Part shown: positions 8,161-16,757 of the stretch, piece after piece
How the letters are laid out: each line of letters opens with the position of its first letter
Position numbering within the stretch: position 1 is the first letter of the stretch
From: Campylobacterota bacterium
GTDB lineage: Bacteria > Campylobacterota > Campylobacteria > Campylobacterales > Sulfurovaceae
DNA length: 22,205 bases
Assembly (NCBI GenBank): GCA_030595845.1
Contig: JAUVCL010000012.1
Location: 1-22,205, forward strand
Direction of reading: 5' to 3'
The notes under the pieces: model-generated
Told to the model about the DNA's origin: nothing
Database searches by the model: none
Seen by the model: only the letters and a program-made list of their open reading frames with translations
Translations under genes and position numbers: made by a program

Positions 8161-9308
8161 TTGACTACAACCTCCGTTCCTTTTCCAACTTGAGAGCGAA
8201 CAACTAACCCAAATCCATAACTTTCTACAATCTGATTGACAATATCAAGTCCTATACCAAAACCACCCTCACTCTTATTGGCCCGTTTAAAACGACACAC
8301 GATCGTATCTAGATCTTTCTTTTGTATACCACTGCCTGTATCAATAATAGACAGCGATTCTTTGCTAAGCATCACTTTTAAAAGCCCTTGTGTTTTATTA
8401 TATTTTATGGCATTCGTGATGAGATTATCAATAAGACGTGTTGCATCATTTTTATCGATCTCCAAGACAACGTCAGGCTCAATTTCTATCTCAAGTTTTA
8501 AATCTTTTTGCTCTGCCATCACAGAAAAATAGATCATTCTTTCCTCAATGAAGCCAGAGATATCAAGTGATTCTATATTCCTGTAATAATTATGATTTAG
8601 ATTCAGGTAAGTCAAGTCCTCATAGATCATACTCAAGGTCTTAGAAGCGATCTCAATACGTTTAAGCTCATCACTTTTTTCACATGCACCAAAGGTTTCC
8701 AGCATCTCTATGTTCGTTAGTATGGTAGAGATAGGCGTGTTCAGTTCGTGTGTAGCATCTTGTATAAAATGGTTCATTTTTTCTATAGCTTCTCGCATAG
8801 GGGCTATAAAAAGTCTACCTAAGAACAGTCCCAAAAGTGCAAAAAACATCCCGGCACTCAATAAAAAAAATCCTATATTCCTTTGAAGCTCAAAGATGGG
8901 CTTCTCATCCAGTTCTTTAGTGACGAGTAAAAAAGCAGCCCCAAGATAATAGGGTTCCAATTTAGAAAGATAATAAAGTTTACTTTCAATGGCCATATAC
9001 TCTTTTTGTGTTAAAAGCTCTCTTGGCTTATCTGTCCCAAAAATATATGTTTTATCAAGATCATAAATAGCTGACTTGACAAAAGGATCTACCGGATAAG
9101 TAAGTCTGGAAGAGAAGCTCTTATGCAGTGTTCTTAATTTGCTTGTGATCTGTGCAGACTCAAACTTAAGTGCATCTCTTTGCTTATCAAGAAGATGATG
9201 TTTTTGTGAAGTGTAAAATATCCATGAAGCAATAGAAAAAAGTAAAAAGGTTGATCCTAAATAGATCAGTAAAAACCGAATTAAACTTTTTTTTTCACTC
9301 TTTAACAA
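8148..9308 (-). CDS. Sensor histidine kinase
   Basis: The product is a 386-aa membrane kinase. Helix 1 is at about 11-32 and helix 2 at about 145-168, enclosing a periplasmic domain of about 110 residues. The H-box is DATHELNTPIS with His187 as phospho-acceptor. The N-box is LIDNLITNAIKYN, and the ATP lid motifs are IDTGSGI and EGGFGIGLDIV. It autophosphorylates and passes the phosphate to the regulator encoded just upstream. The start is TTG, overlapping the regulator by 14 bp, with AGGA upstream. The periplasmic domain resembles nothing I can name and has no heme motif, so one of the flanking cytochromes could be its input partner. Confidence 0.9.
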   Translation of the reverse strand: MLKSEKKSLIRFLLIYLGSTFLLFSIASWIFYTSQKHHLLDKQRDALKFESAQITSKLRTLHKSFSSRLTYPVDPFVKSAIYDLDKTYIFGTDKPRELLTQKEYMAIESKLYYLSKLEPYYLGAAFLLVTKELDEKPIFELQRNIGFFLLSAGMFFALLGLFLGRLFIAPMREAIEKMNHFIQDATHELNTPISTILTNIEMLETFGACEKSDELKRIEIASKTLSMIYEDLTYLNLNHNYYRNIESLDISGFIEERMIYFSVMAEQKDLKLEIEIEPDVVLEIDKNDATRLIDNLITNAIKYNKTQGLLKVMLSKESLSIIDTGSGIQKKDLDTIVCRFKRANKSEGGFGIGLDIVNQIVESYGFGLVVRSQVGKGTEVVVKWEK

Positions 9309-9963
9309 ATCGATATCCTACATTTTTAATTGTTTCTATATTTTCTTTACCTAAAAAAGACCGTGCAGTATTGACATACGATCTCAAACTACCTGCACTC
9401 GGCTCTTCATCATAATCCCATAAACGTTCAAATATTTTATCATAAGTAAGTAGTTCATTGGGATATTCTAAAAAAAGAGTGAGGAGTTTGGATTCTTTAT
9501 TCTTAATCGCAACCCTTTGGTTATCTTTGGTCAAAATATTTTCCTTAATGTCGAAAAAATACCCATCCCCTAAATTGATCTTCTCTTCATGGGTACCAAA
9601 ACGACGTTTTAATAATCCCTCTATACGAACAAGTAACTCTTTCAATGCAAAAGGCTTACGAATATAGTCATCACACCCTATATCAAAGCCCCGTGTCACA
9701 TCATCTACGGAGTTCAAAGAAGTAATAAATATCGCAGGTGTCTGTACATTATTATCACGTAAATTTTTTAAAAAATCAAAACCATTTTGATGCGGTACTT
9801 TTACATCAAGTAACATCATATCTATATGTCTTTCATAAGCAAGATCTTGTGCTTGCAGTCCATCATAGGCACACAGTACCTCATACCCTTGATAAGTCAA
9901 AAACTGCTTTACCGTATCACTAAGCTGCTGATCATCTTCAAGGAGTAAAATGGTAGTTGTCAT
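9295..9963 (-). CDS. OmpR-family response regulator
   Basis: The product is a 222-aa protein. The receiver domain (1-118) has the acidic pair E9-D10, phospho-acceptor Asp53 in LLDVKVP, Thr81 and Lys103. The C-terminal winged helix (about 130-222) ends in the typical VGYRFVKE. It binds DNA and probably controls its own operon and the efflux genes downstream. Its ATG follows the cytochrome stop codon with no gap, and its end overlaps the kinase start. The receiver is clearly related to the second regulator in this window (same D-L-x-Y-E-x and Q/E-N-G-F pattern), so the two systems are probably paralogues. Confidence 0.92.
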   Translation of the reverse strand: MTTTILLLEDDQQLSDTVKQFLTYQGYEVLCAYDGLQAQDLAYERHIDMMLLDVKVPHQNGFDFLKNLRDNNVQTPAIFITSLNSVDDVTRGFDIGCDDYIRKPFALKELLVRIEGLLKRRFGTHEEKINLGDGYFFDIKENILTKDNQRVAIKNKESKLLTLFLEYPNELLTYDKIFERLWDYDEEPSAGSLRSYVNTARSFLGKENIETIKNVGYRFVKE

Positions 9964-10383
9964 CTATTTCTCTTTACACGCTTGTCCGCGTCCCTGACCT
10001 TGTCCCTGATTCCCAAAGTTATCATAGATCCAACCCGCGATCGTAGTCAATTCTTCTTTACTTACATTACCTTTTTGAGAAGGCATCAGTCCAAAACGTT
10101 TTAGTTTATCAGGCATACATACAGCTTTACTTTCTTGAGGGTCAAGGGTATACTCAGTGATGAACTTTACAGCTTCCTCCTTTGTTTTATAAGTCATTTT
10201 TACATGTCTTGCCACACCCATGATAGGAGGCGCGACCAAGGTAGAAATATCACTGGGTCTTGTTTTAACATGGCAACTCGCACATTTTGCCTCAAACAAC
10301 GCTTCAGCAGAAGTTTGTGCTTGCACAGAAGAGGTAAACAGGAGTGTAGCTCCAAATATCAATAATGTTGTTTTAAATTTCAT
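9964..10383 (-). CDS. Periplasmic monoheme c-type cytochrome, first gene of the sensory/efflux run
   Basis: The product is a 139-aa protein. A signal peptide ends at VQA (about residue 22). The heme site is CASCH (34-38), and the likely axial Met100 is in GLMPSQKG. The C-terminus is odd: a Gly/Gln run (NQGQGQGRGQ, 125-134) and a further Cys136, with Cys89 also outside the heme motif, so a disulfide or metal contact is possible. An AAGGA ribosome site precedes the ATG. Its stop codon abuts the start of the regulator gene. It is a class I cytochrome by motif and size; its partner is unknown, though the operon suggests a link to the kinase. Confidence 0.87.
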   Translation of the reverse strand: MKFKTTLLIFGATLLFTSSVQAQTSAEALFEAKCASCHVKTRPSDISTLVAPPIMGVARHVKMTYKTKEEAVKFITEYTLDPQESKAVCMPDKLKRFGLMPSQKGNVSKEELTTIAGWIYDNFGNQGQGQGRGQACKEK

Positions 10384-10412
10384 ACTTAATCCTTTAATTT
10401 TAATACATAATC

Positions 10413-10441
10413 ATAATATGCCAAGATGAATGAAACGTGAA
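10413..10441 (-). promoter_or_regulatory. Sigma70-type promoter for the cytochrome/regulator/kinase/efflux run
   Basis: Reading the minus strand, TTCACG and TATTAT are separated by 17 bases, matching 4/6 and 5/6 of the consensus. The predicted start leaves a leader of about 22 bases that includes the AAGGA ribosome site of the cytochrome gene. It sits in the only sizeable gap (76 bp) before this run of genes. Confidence 0.45.
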
Positions 10442-10459
10442 TTGCCTTATATCGTCCAT

Positions 10460-11305
10460 TTACACATGCACCTTGGAGACATTGAGACTGACTTCTGTGC
10501 CTACACCTTTTTGAGACTCTATATGGATATCTATACCTTCCCCGTCACAATATGCCTTGACCAAAGCCACGCCTATACCTGCTCCCTCTTTTGCATCATC
10601 TGCCTGATAATAGCGTTCGTGTATTCGTAACAGTTCTGTGGGACTCATCCCTACACCTTCATCTTTCACAGATAAAGTATGATGCTTCAAAGTCACAGTG
10701 ATAGTTGTCTCCTTGGAAGAGTACTTCATAGCATTTGAAATAAGATTATCAAACATTTGTTCGAATCCTATTTTATCCACTTCTATCTCATAAAATTCCA
10801 TAGTCAATACAAAAGGGTTACGTTTTTGTTCTTGAAATATACTCACCCGTTCTTCTATCAGGTCTTGTACATTAAAACGTTCTTTTTCTATGGTATGCAT
10901 CTCTTTATGTATACTGTAAACCAGTTCATCATAGAGTTTTTTAAGTCTCACAGAGGCATCTTCTATCCGTCTAATGCGCTTTAAGGACTTTTCATCTTCC
11001 ATATTTTTTTTCAACATAGCAGTATTTGCTTTGATCGTAGAGAGAGGAATATTCAGTTCATGGATAATGTCATTGGTCAAAGAGGTTAAGGTATCTTCCA
11101 TCTGTTTTTTAGGTGCAAAAATAAGTGCAGAAAGTACATACCCCCATCCTATTGCTATAAGAAAAACCAAAGCACCCGCTATAAAAAACTTAAACTCTGC
11201 AAAATGCCAGTTTTCCAAAAAACGGTATACGGCAGTCAGTAATGTAAACATCGTCACAAAATAGATCACTGTTGCAATAATGATCTCTGTTCGGCGACTT
11301 ATCAT
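10460..11305 (-). CDS. Small sensor histidine kinase with almost no periplasmic domain
   Basis: The product is a 281-aa kinase. Two transmembrane helices (about 8-28 and 40-62) are joined by only about ten residues, so there is no room for a periplasmic ligand domain. The H-box is DIIHELNIPLST with His82. The N-box is MFDNLISNAMKYS, and the ATP motifs are VKDEGVGM and EGAGIGVALVKAY. This is the shape of an intramembrane-sensing kinase, which perceives membrane stress or signals passed by another membrane protein. The start overlaps the regulator stop by ATGA. The H-box region matches the other kinase here (HELN-x-P-x-S-T), pointing to a common origin followed by loss or gain of the sensor domain. 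Confidence 0.9.
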   Translation of the reverse strand: MISRRTEIIIATVIYFVTMFTLLTAVYRFLENWHFAEFKFFIAGALVFLIAIGWGYVLSALIFAPKKQMEDTLTSLTNDIIHELNIPLSTIKANTAMLKKNMEDEKSLKRIRRIEDASVRLKKLYDELVYSIHKEMHTIEKERFNVQDLIEERVSIFQEQKRNPFVLTMEFYEIEVDKIGFEQMFDNLISNAMKYSSKETTITVTLKHHTLSVKDEGVGMSPTELLRIHERYYQADDAKEGAGIGVALVKAYCDGEGIDIHIESQKGVGTEVSLNVSKVHV

Positions 11306-11955
11306 TTGATACTCATCTGGTATCCCACCCCACGTACATTATGTATATGGGTAGGAAAATATTTTTTAAGTTGGGCTATATACACTCTTAAGGCACCATC
11401 ACTTGCTTCTTCTGAAGAACTCCACAACCGTTCTTTGATCTGTTCCAAAGGAACCACTCTGCCTTTACCTTCCAAAAGAGCCAACAGCAGTTCACCACCC
11501 TTTATACTTAACTCTACCGTCTCATCACCCTGATACAAAGTCTTACTTAAAATATCAAATTTATAGGTATCGATCTGCACCATTTGACTACGTACTTGTC
11601 TTCGCAATACTGCTTGTATCCGCAATAAAAGCTCATCCAGATCTACGGGTTTTAAAATAAAGTCATCTCCCCCTTTTTCAAAACCTTCTTTAAGCGATGC
11701 CTTGTCTTCTCTGGAGGTAATAAAGATACAGGGCGTATCATCTCCACTTTTACGTAATTTATCTAAAAGCTCAAACCCATTTTCATAAGGTAAGTTGACA
11801 TCAAACAAATAAAGATCAAAAACCTGTTCATAACTTAGGTCTAGTGCGCTATACGGGTCTAATGCACACTCAATATGATGTCCCTCTTCTTCCAGGAAAT
11901 CTTCAAGTGTTTCATTAAACAACTTATCATCTTCCAGTACAAGTATCCGTGCCAA
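11302..11955 (-). CDS. OmpR-family response regulator
   Basis: The product is a 217-aa protein that starts with TTG, preceded by a good GAGGAAA ribosome site. The receiver has E8-D9-D10, phospho-acceptor Asp52 in LFDVNLP, Thr80 and Lys102. The C-terminal winged helix ends in VRGVGYQMSIK. It is the first gene of a two-gene operon with the small kinase. Its promoter should lie in the 107-bp gap shared with the divergent membrane-protein gene, where two TATAAT hexamers occur on this strand (11972-11977 and 11985-11990) without good -35 boxes. The target genes are unknown; the neighbouring efflux run is an obvious candidate. Confidence 0.92.
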   Translation of the reverse strand: MARILVLEDDKLFNETLEDFLEEEGHHIECALDPYSALDLSYEQVFDLYLFDVNLPYENGFELLDKLRKSGDDTPCIFITSREDKASLKEGFEKGGDDFILKPVDLDELLLRIQAVLRRQVRSQMVQIDTYKFDILSKTLYQGDETVELSIKGGELLLALLEGKGRVVPLEQIKERLWSSSEEASDGALRVYIAQLKKYFPTHIHNVRGVGYQMSIK

Positions 11956-12023
11956 TAGCTTTCCTCTCTTTATTATAGTTATATATTATACCTCAAAATG
12001 ATTTACCTAGTATATGAATATCA

Positions 12024-12032
12024 TGCTATAAT
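12024..12032 (+). promoter_or_regulatory. Extended -10 promoter for the membrane-protein gene
   Basis: TGC-TATAAT is an extended -10 element with a perfect hexamer. Upstream, TTTACC matches 4/6 of a -35 box but at 19 bases. The predicted leader of about 24 bases contains AAGGG just before the GTG start. The two minus-strand TATAAT boxes for the regulator lie within the same gap (11956-12062), so the region is a divergent control region. Confidence 0.5.
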
Positions 12033-12062
12033 TTAAGTATCCAGTCTGGAAAAGGGTTATAG

Positions 12063-12731
12063 GTGAAGATCAATCATACATTGCTAAAACATAAAGAGGG
12101 GAAACTCTTACTTTTGGGTCTCTTCTTATTGGGATGTTTTCTTATACTCTTGGTACTTTCTACACTTTTTTTCCCAGACTATCTCCAACAGTTACTCAGT
12201 ATTACTGCAACGAATGTCATATTTGGACGAATGGCAGGGCTTTCCATTGGTGTAGCTTCACAAATGGATACTACTATTCTTGTTGGCCTCAATTTTTTTA
12301 TTGAGTCCGTGATGGTACTCATCTTGTATCCTCTTTTTGTACTTTCATGGAAGAAAATTGATCTCATCACTTATCCAGCACTCAGGAAATTCTTAGCCAA
12401 ATCTAAAAAAAATGCCCATACTTACGAACCACTGATCAAACGTTATGGTGTCCTTGGACTCATATTATTTGTGTTAACACCTTTTGCTATGACAGGTCCG
12501 GTTGTGGGAAGTTTTGTAGGGTTTTTGATCGGTTTTAGACATGAGGTGACTCTGTTTGTTGTACTTTTTTCTACCTTCATCGCTATTATTATCTGGGTCT
12601 ATCTGATCAAGAACTTTGAAGAGGTACTGATCGCATACAATGACATGCTGATGACAGGATTTCTCATCGCTGCTTTACTAATGATCCTATGGTACTCCAT
12701 AAAAAGAGTTTTGAAGAAAGATAAAGCGTAA
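12063..12731 (+). CDS. Small multi-drug export-like integral membrane protein
   Basis: The product is a 222-aa protein with about five or six transmembrane helices (12-36, 66-95, 128-147, 152-172, 178-190, 196-212). The start is GTG with AAGGG nearby. The segment KRYGVLGLILFVLTPFAMTGPVVGSFVGFLIG resembles the re-entrant P-x-x-G-T/P core of the family annotated as small multi-drug export proteins (PF06695, related in pattern to DedA). Despite its name, that family has no well-proven substrate. It stands alone, converges on fabG, and shares a control region with the intramembrane-sensing two-component pair, which may regulate it. Confidence 0.7.
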   Translation: MKINHTLLKHKEGKLLLLGLFLLGCFLILLVLSTLFFPDYLQQLLSITATNVIFGRMAGLSIGVASQMDTTILVGLNFFIESVMVLILYPLFVLSWKKIDLITYPALRKFLAKSKKNAHTYEPLIKRYGVLGLILFVLTPFAMTGPVVGSFVGFLIGFRHEVTLFVVLFSTFIAIIIWVYLIKNFEEVLIAYNDMLMTGFLIAALLMILWYSIKRVLKKDKA

Positions 12732-12750
12732 GAGGGAAAACCCCTCTTAC
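12728..12750. terminator. Bidirectional hairpin between convergent genes
   Basis: A 9-bp perfect stem (arm GTAAGAGGG) with a 5-base loop spans both stop codons of the convergent membrane-protein and fabG genes, which are only 15 bp apart. T-runs are poor on both sides, but the position and symmetry strongly suggest a shared terminator. Confidence 0.7.
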
Positions 12751-13490
12751 ATAAACATCCCGCCGTTGACTTTAAGCGTTTCGCCTGTAATGTAAGAAGA
12801 GTGATCTGAAAGTAAAAAGGCCACAGCATCTGCTACTTCAGAAGGATTACCAAATCTTGCCATAGGTATTTTTGCAGTAAAAGCATCTTTCACCTCATCT
12901 TTTAAGACATTCGTCATTTCGGTTGCTATAAAACCTGGAGTGATCGTGTTATAACGTATACCGCTTGTCGCAGCTTCAATCGCAAAACTTTTAGTCATAG
13001 CTATCGTTCCACCTTTGGATGCAGCATAATTTGTCTGCCCCGCATTCCCGGTCTCTCCGACAATAGATGCAATGTTCACAACGGAACCAAAACGTTTTTT
13101 ACGCATGACTTTAAGAGACTCTCTACAGCCTATAAATGTCGATTTCAGATTGGCTTCAATCACATCCATAAACTGTGCAGACTTCATACGCATTGCCAAA
13201 CCATCTTTTGTGATACCCGCATTATTTACAAGATAGGCCAACTCACCATCCGCTGCAACAATGCTCTTCATTGCAGCAACAAAAGCATCTTCATCACTGA
13301 CATCAAAACCGATCACTTCTGCTTTTCCACCTTCTGCTTCAATGGCTGCTTTAACTGCATTTGCCTCAACTTCACCAGAACGAAAGTTCACCCATACCTT
13401 AAGACCCATAGCCGCCAATCCTTTGGCAATTTCCGCACCTATCCCTCTGCTTGCACCAGTCACTAAAACATTATTCCCTGTAAATTTCAT
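12747..13490 (-). CDS. fabG: 3-oxoacyl-[acyl-carrier-protein] reductase
   Basis: The product is a 247-aa short-chain dehydrogenase, the exact usual length for FabG. The NADPH motif is TGASRGIG (11-18), the structural motif NNAG (89-92), and the catalytic Ser142, Tyr155 and Lys159 lie in the Y-A-A-S-K context. It reduces 3-oxoacyl-ACP in the fatty-acid elongation cycle in the cytoplasm. An AAGGA ribosome site precedes the ATG. The place next to gpmI, mraY and murD fits the Campylobacter order as I recall it, where acpP lies nearby; acpP is not in this window. Confidence 0.95.
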   Translation of the reverse strand: MKFTGNNVLVTGASRGIGAEIAKGLAAMGLKVWVNFRSGEVEANAVKAAIEAEGGKAEVIGFDVSDEDAFVAAMKSIVAADGELAYLVNNAGITKDGLAMRMKSAQFMDVIEANLKSTFIGCRESLKVMRKKRFGSVVNIASIVGETGNAGQTNYAASKGGTIAMTKSFAIEAATSGIRYNTITPGFIATEMTNVLKDEVKDAFTAKIPMARFGNPSEVADAVAFLLSDHSSYITGETLKVNGGMFM

Positions 13491-13504
13491 TATTATCCTT
13501 TTAA

Positions 13505-13510
13505 ATTATA
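13505..13510 (-). promoter_or_regulatory. Possible -10 box for fabG
   Basis: A perfect TATAAT stands 14 bases before the fabG start, with TTGTAA 15 bases further up (4/6 match). A small hairpin (CTTAC-AAC-GTAAG) lies at about 13530-13542, at the end of the upstream gene. The leader would be very short, so the call is tentative. Confidence 0.3.
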
Positions 13511-13540
13511 TTGTTGCTCTGTTACTTACAACGTAAGACG

Positions 13541-13879
13541 TCAACGCACAAAAAGTTTATTTTTAATCTCTTCAAAAATTTCATAATCATGGGGAACGAT
13601 CTTATCTGAATAAATAACATGGTTCAATTGTTCCAAAACATGAAACTTTGAAAGTTTATCATCACGTAAGGCGTCATTAATGATCTCTATATGTGTATCC
13701 AGATCATACGATTTATCCATGATTTCATAAAGAAAATCTCTCACTTCATTATGTGTACACTCAAAATTTTTTCCCATTATGTCACAAAACAAGGGTACAG
13801 ACTTCTCAAGATCTCTATGATCCACCTTGATAATATGTGCAAGCAGTATGCCCACAGACTTTTTAATTTTATTTTCCAT
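13541..13879 (-). CDS. TerB-like small acidic helical protein
   Basis: The product is a 112-aa, all-helical protein starting MENKIKKSVGILLAHIIKVDHRD. The start at 13879 is chosen because GGAGAAG lies 9 bases upstream; an earlier in-frame ATG at 13906 would place that ribosome site inside the gene. The pattern L-L-A-H-x-I-K-V-D-H-x-D-L-E-K, then N-F-E-C-T-H-N-E-V-R-D-F-L, resembles the TerB fold (tellurite-resistance B and DjlA N-terminal domain), whose acidic residues can bind calcium. The function is unknown. It sits between gpmI and fabG on the same strand. A weak hairpin (AAGGG/CCCTT) lies in its leader near 13898-13915. Confidence 0.72.
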   Translation of the reverse strand: MENKIKKSVGILLAHIIKVDHRDLEKSVPLFCDIMGKNFECTHNEVRDFLYEIMDKSYDLDTHIEIINDALRDDKLSKFHVLEQLNHVIYSDKIVPHDYEIFEEIKNKLFVR

Positions 13880-14031
13880 AACTTCTTCTCCATTACAAGG
13901 GAACAACGCCCCTTTTAATTTTCTGTAAAAGTTTTATCCTTAACAAAAATTCTATCCCTAAAAATACATTATTCTATGATACTATGAAAAAAAGATTTAG
14001 TCAAATCAAGAGCATCGCCAATAACCCTAGA

Positions 14032-15513
14032 TTAAATAAGTGCTTCATCCATCTCTTCAGGTAGTTCAAGCCCCATCAATTTTAAAACAGTAGGTGCAAC
14101 ATTATTAAGTCCACACCCCTCTTTTACTTCTGTCACACCTTCTGCCATGACAAAACACCAGACTTCACCTACCGTATGATTGGTTAAGACATGACCTTCA
14201 CTGTCTCTCATCTCTTCACAGTTTCCATGGTCAGAAGTCAATACAACCGCGTAACCATCCTCTTTTGCTTGTTCTATGATCAATCCCAACTCTGTGTCCA
14301 CTGCATTAACCGCTTCACGTGCGGCTTCATAATTACCTGTATGACCTACCATATCACCATTGGCAAAATTGACTACGATAAAATCATAAGACTCTTCCAT
14401 CGCTGTGAGTACTGCTTGACCTACCTGGGGTGCGGACATTTCAGGCTGTAGGTCATAGGTCTTCACATTTGGGCTTGGGATAAGCACTCTGCTCTCTCCC
14501 ATGACAGGTTCTTCTATACCGCCATTCAAAAAGAACGTGACATGCGCATATTTTTCAGTCTCTGCCGTATGCAGTTGTCTTAATCCCGCAGTAGAGATGA
14601 CTTCTGCCAAGGTATTCTCAGGTGCAACTTTTGGAAAAAGTATCGGATAAGGGAAAGAGGCATCATATTTGGTCATAGTTGCAATATTCAGTGGTATATA
14701 CGAACATGCGAACTCATCAAAATGCTCATCACCCAGTGCAGCTGTAATCTCTCTTACTCTGTCTGAACGGAAATTTGTCAGTATCAATACATCATCCTCT
14801 TTCAAACCTTCATATCCTGAAAATGCCACCGGTTCTACAAACTCATCCAACTCATTTTTGGCATAAGAAGCATCAATGTAAGCTACTGGGCTCAGCGTAG
14901 TAGAAGGTCTTGCTTCCGCGATCGCCTGATACCCTTTTTGTACTCTCTCCCAACGGTTATCTCTGTCCATTGTAAAGAAGCGGCCCCCTATCGTAGCAAT
15001 GGAGATCGTTTCATCACATAGTGCTTCTATTTGCTCTACATACATTTTTGCTGAAGTTGGGCTCACATCTCTGCCATCTGTGATCAAATGTAAAAAGACC
15101 TCTTTCCCTCTCTTCTTTGCCAGTTCCACCAAGCCAATAGTCTGGTTAATATGTGAATGTACGCCTCCATCACTCAATAAGCCAATGAGATGTACACGGT
15201 CACTTTTAACCAAAGTCGCATTCAATGCTTCGTTATTCTCTATGCTCCCGTCTTCAAGTGCCAAAGTGATCTTCACCAGATCCTGATACAAGATACGTCC
15301 CGACCCTATAGTCATATGTCCCACTTCAGAATTTCCCATTTGTCCCTCAGGCAACCCTACACTCAAACCATGCGTCGAGATAAGCGCTCTGGGTGCGGTT
15401 TCAAATAAACGGTCATAAGTCGGTTTTGTAGCATCTTTAAATGCATTGCATGTACTGTCCGGTTTACACCCAATACCATCGGTAATAATTAAAATTGTTT
15501 TTTGACTGCTCAT
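14032..15513 (-). CDS. gpmI: 2,3-bisphosphoglycerate-independent phosphoglycerate mutase
   Basis: The product is a 493-aa cytoplasmic enzyme interconverting 3- and 2-phosphoglycerate in glycolysis and gluconeogenesis. It belongs to the alkaline-phosphatase superfamily. The metal Asp12 is in ITDGIG, the nucleophile Ser62 in GQMGNSEVGH, then GGVHSH, DGRDVSPTS, the RSDR motif, and the late TSDHGNCE and H-T-V-G metal ligands. GAGG lies 10 bases before the ATG. It is divergent from mraY across a 90-bp gap. The length and every key motif are normal. Confidence 0.96.
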   Translation of the reverse strand: MSSQKTILIITDGIGCKPDSTCNAFKDATKPTYDRLFETAPRALISTHGLSVGLPEGQMGNSEVGHMTIGSGRILYQDLVKITLALEDGSIENNEALNATLVKSDRVHLIGLLSDGGVHSHINQTIGLVELAKKRGKEVFLHLITDGRDVSPTSAKMYVEQIEALCDETISIATIGGRFFTMDRDNRWERVQKGYQAIAEARPSTTLSPVAYIDASYAKNELDEFVEPVAFSGYEGLKEDDVLILTNFRSDRVREITAALGDEHFDEFACSYIPLNIATMTKYDASFPYPILFPKVAPENTLAEVISTAGLRQLHTAETEKYAHVTFFLNGGIEEPVMGESRVLIPSPNVKTYDLQPEMSAPQVGQAVLTAMEESYDFIVVNFANGDMVGHTGNYEAAREAVNAVDTELGLIIEQAKEDGYAVVLTSDHGNCEEMRDSEGHVLTNHTVGEVWCFVMAEGVTEVKEGCGLNNVAPTVLKLMGLELPEEMDEALI

Positions 15514-15603
15514 ACTATCAATACCTCTTCGTATTTTTTATTGAAATAATAGTAGAATAAACTTTCTTAATTCTTTAATAAAAAATTTAAATGAAAGTCA
15601 CCT

Positions 15604-16662
15604 ATGTTATATGAACTCTCACAACTTTTAGATATTAATCTTTTTGGATACATCTCTGTACGTGCCGGGCTTGCATTTTTCATCGCTTTTACACTCACAA
15701 TCTTTGTCATGCCAAAGTATCTCTCCTGGGCACTGGCAAAAAATGCAAACCAACCCATAAGCAAATATGTTCCCGCACATGAGAGCAAAGGAAAGACCCC
15801 TACTATGGGTGGTGCTGTTTTTATCACTGCTACACTAATTGCGGCACTCTTGACGGTTGATCTTGGCAACCTTTATATTTGGGGTGGATTGATCACGCTT
15901 GTCGGGTTTGGACTTGTCGGATTTAAAGATGACTTGGGAAAAGTCATGGCTGGAGATAATCTCGAAGGACTAAGCCCTAAAGGTAAAATGTTCTTACAGG
16001 CTGTCATCGCAGCCCTTGCGACCGGGGTGCTACTTTACACAGGGTTTCCTACAGAATTCTATGTACCTTTTCTTAAAACACCTCTTTTTGATCTGGGCTA
16101 TGCCGCTATCCCTTTCTGGATACTTGTATTTTTAGCTACCACCAACGCAGTTAACCTTACTGATGGTCTTGACGGACTGGCAACCGTTCCTTCTATTATT
16201 GCGCTTGTTACACTTGGCCTTATTACCTATATCACGGGACATGCTATTTTCAGCCAGTATCTTCTTGTGCCTAACATCAAAGGTGTGGGAGAAGTAACTA
16301 TTTTAGCTGTTGCCCTCTCTGGCGGATTACTTGGTTTCTTATGGTACAACTGTTACCCTGCAGAGATCTTTATGGGAGACACAGGCAGTCTTGCCATTGG
16401 TGGGTTTATTGCATATCTGGCTATTTTAGGGAAAAGTGAAGTACTACTTATACTCATTGGTCTTATCTTTGTGATCGAAACTGTTTCAGTCATACTGCAG
16501 GTAGGTAGCTATAAACTACGGGGAAAACGTGTCTTTCTCATGGCTCCCATACATCACCACTATGAACTCAAAAAATGGGCAGAAAATAAAATTATTGTTC
16601 GTTTTTGGATGATCTCTTTTATTGTAAATATCCTGGCACTTATCTCATTTAAGTTCAGATAA
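15604..16662 (+). CDS. mraY: Phospho-N-acetylmuramoyl-pentapeptide transferase
   Basis: The product is a 352-aa integral membrane enzyme that makes lipid I by transferring phospho-MurNAc-pentapeptide from UDP to undecaprenyl phosphate. About ten helices are visible. The catalytic and family motifs are all present: Asp109-Asp110 in GFKDDLGK, NLTDGLDGL (184-192), FMGDTGS (256-262) and the HHH cluster in PIHHHYEL (315-322). The ribosome site is weak (GAAAG). A probable operon with murD follows, although 145 bp of repeat-containing DNA separate the two genes. Confidence 0.96.
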   Translation: MLYELSQLLDINLFGYISVRAGLAFFIAFTLTIFVMPKYLSWALAKNANQPISKYVPAHESKGKTPTMGGAVFITATLIAALLTVDLGNLYIWGGLITLVGFGLVGFKDDLGKVMAGDNLEGLSPKGKMFLQAVIAALATGVLLYTGFPTEFYVPFLKTPLFDLGYAAIPFWILVFLATTNAVNLTDGLDGLATVPSIIALVTLGLITYITGHAIFSQYLLVPNIKGVGEVTILAVALSGGLLGFLWYNCYPAEIFMGDTGSLAIGGFIAYLAILGKSEVLLILIGLIFVIETVSVILQVGSYKLRGKRVFLMAPIHHHYELKKWAENKIIVRFWMISFIVNILALISFKFR

Positions 16663-16687
16663 CCCCGTAAACAATGAAAAGAGAGAA

Positions 16688-16708
16688 ATGAAAAATGAAA
16701 AATGAAAA
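16688..16708 (+). repeat. 7-bp tandem repeat (ATGAAAA, 3 copies)
   Basis: Three perfect copies of ATGAAAA stand head to tail 26 bp after the mraY stop. The second copy opens a 38-codon frame (16695-16811, MKNENCKVTYQDHELDE...) that runs through the second repeat tract and ends in a TGA overlapping the murD ATG. No ribosome site supports it as a real gene. Confidence 0.85.
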
Positions 16709-16757
16709 CTGTAAGGTTACCTATCAAGATCACGAACTAGACGAGACATACATAAAG

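Noticed and set aside
13984..14064. 26-codon plus-strand frame (MKKRFSQIKSIANN...)
   Set aside because: It overlaps the gpmI 3' end, and there is no ribosome site.
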